Source: Candidatus Cloacimonadota bacterium (GTDB taxonomy: Bacteria; Cloacimonadota; Cloacimonadia; Cloacimonadales; TCS61). Taken from it: DNA of 9,024 nucleotides. Position 1 is the first letter of the stretch, and every line of letters begins with the position of its first letter. A program made the translations under genes and the position numbers. The DNA lies in assembly GCA_014382915.1 (NCBI GenBank), contig JACNIV010000349.1:1-9024 (forward strand), written 5' to 3'. Below are positions 6,014-9,024 of this stretch, piece by piece. The notes under the pieces were generated by a model that was given only the letters and a program-made list of their open reading frames with translations, was not told the DNA's origin and did no database searches.

Positions 6014-7459
6014 TTGGGACTTGTAGGTATAGAAAGATTAAAAGGAATCTTAGGAGATGAAAATGTAAAAACCGACTTGGCAGACTTATATGTATATGGT
6101 TCCGATGCTTCTGTTCATGAAGCTTTACCATGGGTGGTGGTGAGACCGCACACAATTGAAGATGTTCAAAATATTATGCGTTATGCAAATCCAAGGTTGA
6201 TACCTGTTGTTGCCAGGGGAGCTGGTTCGGGTATGTCCGGTCAGGCTGTTCCCAGTAAGGGTGGAATAGTCATGGATTTAAAGCGAATGAATAAAATTCT
6301 GGAGATAAACCTTGAAGATACATATGTCAGAGTTGAACCCGGTGTTGTGGATGATGATCTGAATCGTGCTTTGAAATCCCATAATGTTTTCTATCCACCC
6401 ACACCCGCTTCCAGCAGAATAGCCACCATCGGTGGAGAAATTGCTAATAATGCCAGTGGAGTGAGGTCTGTTAAATACGGAGCTGTACGGGATTCAATTC
6501 TGGGAATGAAAGTAGTAATGGCAAATGGTGATTTGATTAATTTGGGTGCTAAAACCAGAGTCGAAGCTACTGGCTATCAACTTGACAGATTGATGGTTGG
6601 TTCCGAAGGAACTCTGGGGATTATAGTAGAAGCAACTTTGAAATTTGTTCCCATTCCAAAATACAGGTGTATGGGAATCGCAAAATTCAATAAACTTGAA
6701 GATGCTGGAAATGCAATCTCGGAAATTATGTCCAGTGGGATTAATTTATCTATGCTTGAACTAATGGATAATGTTGCCATAAAAGCGGTGAATCAAGCTC
6801 AGAATTTAGGACTTCCGGATGTAGAAGCAATTCTTATGTTCGAAGCTGATGGTATGGTAAAAGAAGGCGTGGATATCGAAGTTAAAAAGATGATGGAGAG
6901 CTGCAAAAAGCATAAAGGTTTTGGAATAGAACTGAGTTATGATGCCAAAGAACGAACACGGATATTTTCCGGCAGAAAAAAATTATTCCCTGCTTTATCT
7001 CAATTTAAAGAATATTATTCCTGTACTTCACTTGCTGATGATATGGCAGTTCCTTATTCAAAAATGGCAGAAACCGCCCAAAAAATTCATGAAATCGCTA
7101 AAAGAAATAATGTGATTATGACAGCTTACGGTCACTGTGGTTCCGGCTGTATGCACACCAAAATTTTAATGGACACAAGAAAAAAATCTCAATGGGAAGA
7201 TGCCAAAAGAGCGGTATTCGAAATATATGAATATGTCAGGTCAATTGGTGGAACAACATCTGCAGAACATGGAATAGGAATATCCAAAGCCCCTGCTTTC
7301 AAAAGAGAAAAATCGGATTCACTCAATTTAATGAGAGCAGTTAAAAAAGCTTTTGACCCTAATAATATTCTTAATCCCGGTAAATTAATGGATGCCCCCG
7401 ATGACTGGGTTACTGCTACAAGTCTCAGATATAGACTTGATGAAAAAGACATGAAATAA
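6014..7459 (+). CDS. GlcD-family FAD-linked 2-hydroxyacid dehydrogenase (glycolate/D-lactate type)
   Basis: This 481-residue flavoprotein of the FAD_binding_4/FAD-oxidase_C family normally oxidises a 2-hydroxyacid such as D-lactate or glycolate, or runs within an electron-transferring complex. The N-terminal PCMH-type FAD domain shows VVRPHTIEDV, ARGAGSGMSGQ (67-77), PPTPASS, GGEIANNASG and GSEGTLGI. The C-terminal domain shows the GHxGxGxxH region (373-381) and AEHGIG (417-422), then FDPNNILNPGK near the end. The usual GHxGDGNxH is here GHCGSGCMH: both His remain but D and N are replaced by S377 and C379, with another Cys at 375. The start is a TTG with a strong upstream Shine-Dalgarno. The downstream gene supplies the GlcF-like partner. 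The substrate is not readable from sequence and the altered motif argues for caution. Confidence 0.86.
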   Translation: MGLVGIERLKGILGDENVKTDLADLYVYGSDASVHEALPWVVVRPHTIEDVQNIMRYANPRLIPVVARGAGSGMSGQAVPSKGGIVMDLKRMNKILEINLEDTYVRVEPGVVDDDLNRALKSHNVFYPPTPASSRIATIGGEIANNASGVRSVKYGAVRDSILGMKVVMANGDLINLGAKTRVEATGYQLDRLMVGSEGTLGIIVEATLKFVPIPKYRCMGIAKFNKLEDAGNAISEIMSSGINLSMLELMDNVAIKAVNQAQNLGLPDVEAILMFEADGMVKEGVDIEVKKMMESCKKHKGFGIELSYDAKERTRIFSGRKKLFPALSQFKEYYSCTSLADDMAVPYSKMAETAQKIHEIAKRNNVIMTAYGHCGSGCMHTKILMDTRKKSQWEDAKRAVFEIYEYVRSIGGTTSAEHGIGISKAPAFKREKSDSLNLMRAVKKAFDPNNILNPGKLMDAPDDWVTATSLRYRLDEKDMK

Positions 7460-7475
7460 TAAGGGAGAGCAAATC

Positions 7476-8027
7476 ATGGAATTTAAAAGATTAAAAGAAT
7501 GGAAAGACAAATTACATGTATGCATTCGTTGTGGATATTGTTATGAGCATTGTCATATTTTTAAAATAACAAATTGGGAATCTGACACACCACGTGGTAA
7601 GCTGATTCTGCTCTATGCACTACTTCATGAAGAGATCGAACCCACAGATTATATGGCAAACAAGATATTTGAGTGCTTCAATTGTGGAAGATGTGATGCA
7701 AGTTGCTCAGCAAAAGTACCTGTTACAGATATCTTTACGGACGTAAGAGCAGACTTCATCGATGGTGGTTTTGATGTTAAAGGCACTCTTTCTCACATAA
7801 ATGAAGATCTATGCAGTAAATGCGGGATTTGCGTTTCAATATGCAAATATGAAGCTCGAACTTTAGATAAGGAACAGAATAAAATCATTATTGATAAAGT
7901 AAAATGCAGAAGCTGTGGTGGTTGTGAAGCTGCATGTCCTTCCGGTGCTGCTTATATTGAAGAAGGATATATGGTTAGTGAAAAAGAGCTGTTAGAACAA
8001 GTTCAATGCTATCTGGGAGGTAAATAA
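7476..8027 (+). CDS. GlcF/HdrC-like protein fused to an HdrA-tail-type ferredoxin domain (four cluster motifs)
   Basis: This is a 183-residue electron wire with exactly sixteen motif cysteines in four groups. The first half resembles the N-terminus of GlcF/HdrC: CIRCGYCYEHC (C16-C26), then TPRGKLILL (the GlcF SPRG-type motif), then CFNCGRCDASC (C67-C77). The second half resembles the C-terminal ferredoxin of HdrA: CSKCGICVSIC (C113-C123) and CRSCGGCEAACPSGAA (C144-C159); compare CRGCGNCVASCPSGAA in the HdrA gene of this window. The CCG domains that make up the rest of GlcF are absent. It lies 16 bases after the GlcD-type gene and 2 bases before mvhD, whose ribosome binding site GGGAGG (8015-8020) is inside this gene. 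MvhD contacts the HdrA ferredoxin tail in known complexes, so this protein probably docks the dehydrogenase to MvhD. The docking is inferred; the domain make-up is seen. Confidence 0.8.
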   Translation: MEFKRLKEWKDKLHVCIRCGYCYEHCHIFKITNWESDTPRGKLILLYALLHEEIEPTDYMANKIFECFNCGRCDASCSAKVPVTDIFTDVRADFIDGGFDVKGTLSHINEDLCSKCGICVSICKYEARTLDKEQNKIIIDKVKCRSCGGCEAACPSGAAYIEEGYMVSEKELLEQVQCYLGGK

Positions 8028-8029
8028 TT

Positions 8030-8434
8030 ATGAATACAAAAGCTATTATTTTTTGTTGTAATTGGTCGGTTTATCCAGGGTTACTACTCTCCGAAGATAC
8101 AACTGTAGAACCTGATCCCGAATATAAGATCATAGTCAATATGTGTTCCGGAAGATTACAACCGGATTTGATACTGGAAGCATTAAAAGATTCAGCCTGG
8201 GGTGTTATGATTGCTGCCTGCCCGGTGGAAGAATGCGAACATGACGGAAATTATAAAGCCAGAAGAAGAGTTTTATTACTGAAAAAGGTGCTTGAACAAT
8301 TCGGAGTGGAACCGCAAAGATTAAAATTGGAATGGATCGATAAAGGAGAATCTGTAAAATTAAAAAAAGCAATTTCTGATTTTATTGATGAATTGAAAGA
8401 ATTGGGTCCAATAAAGAAATTAGAAATAAATTAA
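8030..8434 (+). CDS. mvhD: MvhD-type hydrogenase iron-sulfur (delta) subunit
   Basis: This 134-residue protein has the usual length and layout of MvhD/FrhD-like [2Fe-2S] subunits, which carry electrons between the hydrogenase and HdrA. Landmarks are FCCNW (C9, C10), MCSGR (C39), the ACPVEEC segment (C64, C69) followed by HDGNYKARRR, then LEWIDKGE and a C-terminal LGPI. Compared with the canonical patterns recalled for the family (CCNWC and GCHPGDCHY), the fifth N-terminal Cys is Ser (S13) and the GCHPGDCHY segment is diverged, but both of its Cys are kept. Five Cys remain, enough for a [2Fe-2S] site. It sits between the four-cluster protein and the hydrogenase small subunit, as expected for an electron bridge. 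The short spacings on both sides indicate one operon. Confidence 0.88.
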   Translation: MNTKAIIFCCNWSVYPGLLLSEDTTVEPDPEYKIIVNMCSGRLQPDLILEALKDSAWGVMIAACPVEECEHDGNYKARRRVLLLKKVLEQFGVEPQRLKLEWIDKGESVKLKKAISDFIDELKELGPIKKLEIN

Positions 8435-8450
8435 GGAAATGGAGGCATAA

Positions 8451-9024
8451 ATGCCAAAACCTAAAGTAGCTTTCTATTGGTGTGCATCCTGTGGAGGTTG
8501 TGAAGAAGCCATTGTAGATCTGAATGAAGATATTCTGAAAGTTGTTGAATTGGTTGATATTGTATTCTGGCCCTGTGCAATGGATTTTAAATACAAAGAT
8601 GTTCGAAAAATGAAGGATAATGAAATTGCGCTTGCTTTCATTAATGGTGCTATTCGTAATGATGAGCAGGAAGAAATTGTACATCTTCTCAGGAAGAAAG
8701 CTCAGCTTGTAATCGCTTTCGGATCTTGTTCTCAATTGGGTGGTATTCCAGGGTTAGCAAATTTCTGGGATAGAGAAACTATTTTTGAATCTTCTTATGG
8801 GAAGAATTGTCCTTCTGTTGATAATCCTAAAAGGATTTTCCCACAAACTAAGAGTAAAGTTCCGGAAGGAGAACTGACTTTACCTGCTTTTCATAATACG
8901 GTAAAATGCCTTGATCAGGTGATAGAGGTGGATTATTATATACCCGGATGTGCTCCTCCACCTTACTTAACTATGAAAGCAATTGGAGCAATCTTAGCAG
9001 GAGAATTACCGGAAAAAGGAGCGA
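8451..9024 (+). CDS. mvhG: MvhG-type [NiFe] hydrogenase small subunit, 5' part (runs off window)
   Basis: The open frame starts at ATG 8451 with GGAGG (8441-8445) 5 bases upstream, and continues for 191 codons to the window end without a stop. It matches the small subunit of F420-non-reducing (methyl-viologen) hydrogenase, which holds the cluster nearest the NiFe site. The proximal-cluster pattern is complete: C11 and C14 in CASCGGCEEA, C93 in GSCSQLGG, and C167 in PGCAPPP. The segment between (about 105-160) contains NP and P-rich positions typical of the bacterial MvhG group. No twin-arginine signal precedes the Cys motif, so the enzyme is cytosolic. The large subunit gene (mvhA) is expected next but is outside the window. 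A group 3c hydrogenase is the best reading, although without the large subunit a hydrogenase-derived oxidoreductase lacking NiFe cannot be excluded. Confidence 0.86.
   Translation, partial: MPKPKVAFYWCASCGGCEEAIVDLNEDILKVVELVDIVFWPCAMDFKYKDVRKMKDNEIALAFINGAIRNDEQEEIVHLLRKKAQLVIAFGSCSQLGGIPGLANFWDRETIFESSYGKNCPSVDNPKRIFPQTKSKVPEGELTLPAFHNTVKCLDQVIEVDYYIPGCAPPPYLTMKAIGAILAGELPEKGA

Noticed and set aside
8382..8735. Reverse-strand open frame overlapping mvhD and mvhG
   Set aside because: The forward frame carries the hydrogenase small-subunit Cys motifs and a ribosome binding site; the reverse frame has no recognisable domain and is a shadow.

Overview
This window is one strand of densely packed anaerobic redox genes, all reading forward. 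The DNA is AT-rich by eye. Every gene encodes an iron-sulfur protein or flavoprotein, none has a signal peptide or membrane segment, and no oxygen-respiration gene is present. This suggests a strictly anaerobic fermentative or syntrophic bacterium. The GGTTC-rich spacer and the GTTCC/GGGAAC hairpin repeats resemble intergenic repeats I associate with uncultured FCB-group lineages such as Cloacimonadota. That placement is a guess from memory, not a match I could run.

Layout. At 1-1037 is the 3' part of an HdrA-type flavoprotein, cut by the window edge. Next come two tandem paralogues of the FrhB/FdhB family carrying two ferredoxin-like cluster sites (1051-2220 and 2225-3331). A 199-base spacer (3332-3530) holds a degenerate repeat with 14-base periodicity and inverted symmetry, plus a hairpin touching the next ribosome binding site. 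Then follow a short SdhB/TfrB-like iron-sulfur protein (3531-4223) and an SdhA/FrdA/TfrA-like flavoprotein (4234-5901). A second spacer (5902-6013) is nearly filled by a two-hairpin repeat. After it come a GlcD-type FAD dehydrogenase (TTG start at 6014, to 7459), a 183-residue protein with four cluster motifs that joins a GlcF/HdrC-like half to an HdrA-tail-like ferredoxin half (7476-8027), MvhD (8030-8434) and the start of an MvhG-type hydrogenase small subunit (8451 to the window end).

How the genes may work together. HdrA, MvhD and MvhG belong to the methyl-viologen hydrogenase/heterodisulfide reductase type of electron-bifurcating machinery. The HdrB disulfide-reductase subunit (CCG domains) is not in the window. 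In its place are a soluble fumarate reductase/succinate dehydrogenase pair without a membrane anchor and a 2-hydroxyacid dehydrogenase-like module. The simplest inference is a cytosolic complex, or set of complexes, linking hydrogen, ferredoxin and perhaps NAD(H), through the FdhB-like pair, to fumarate/succinate and/or a 2-hydroxyacid/2-oxoacid couple. Family assignments are strong. The assembled pathway, its direction and its substrates are inferred.
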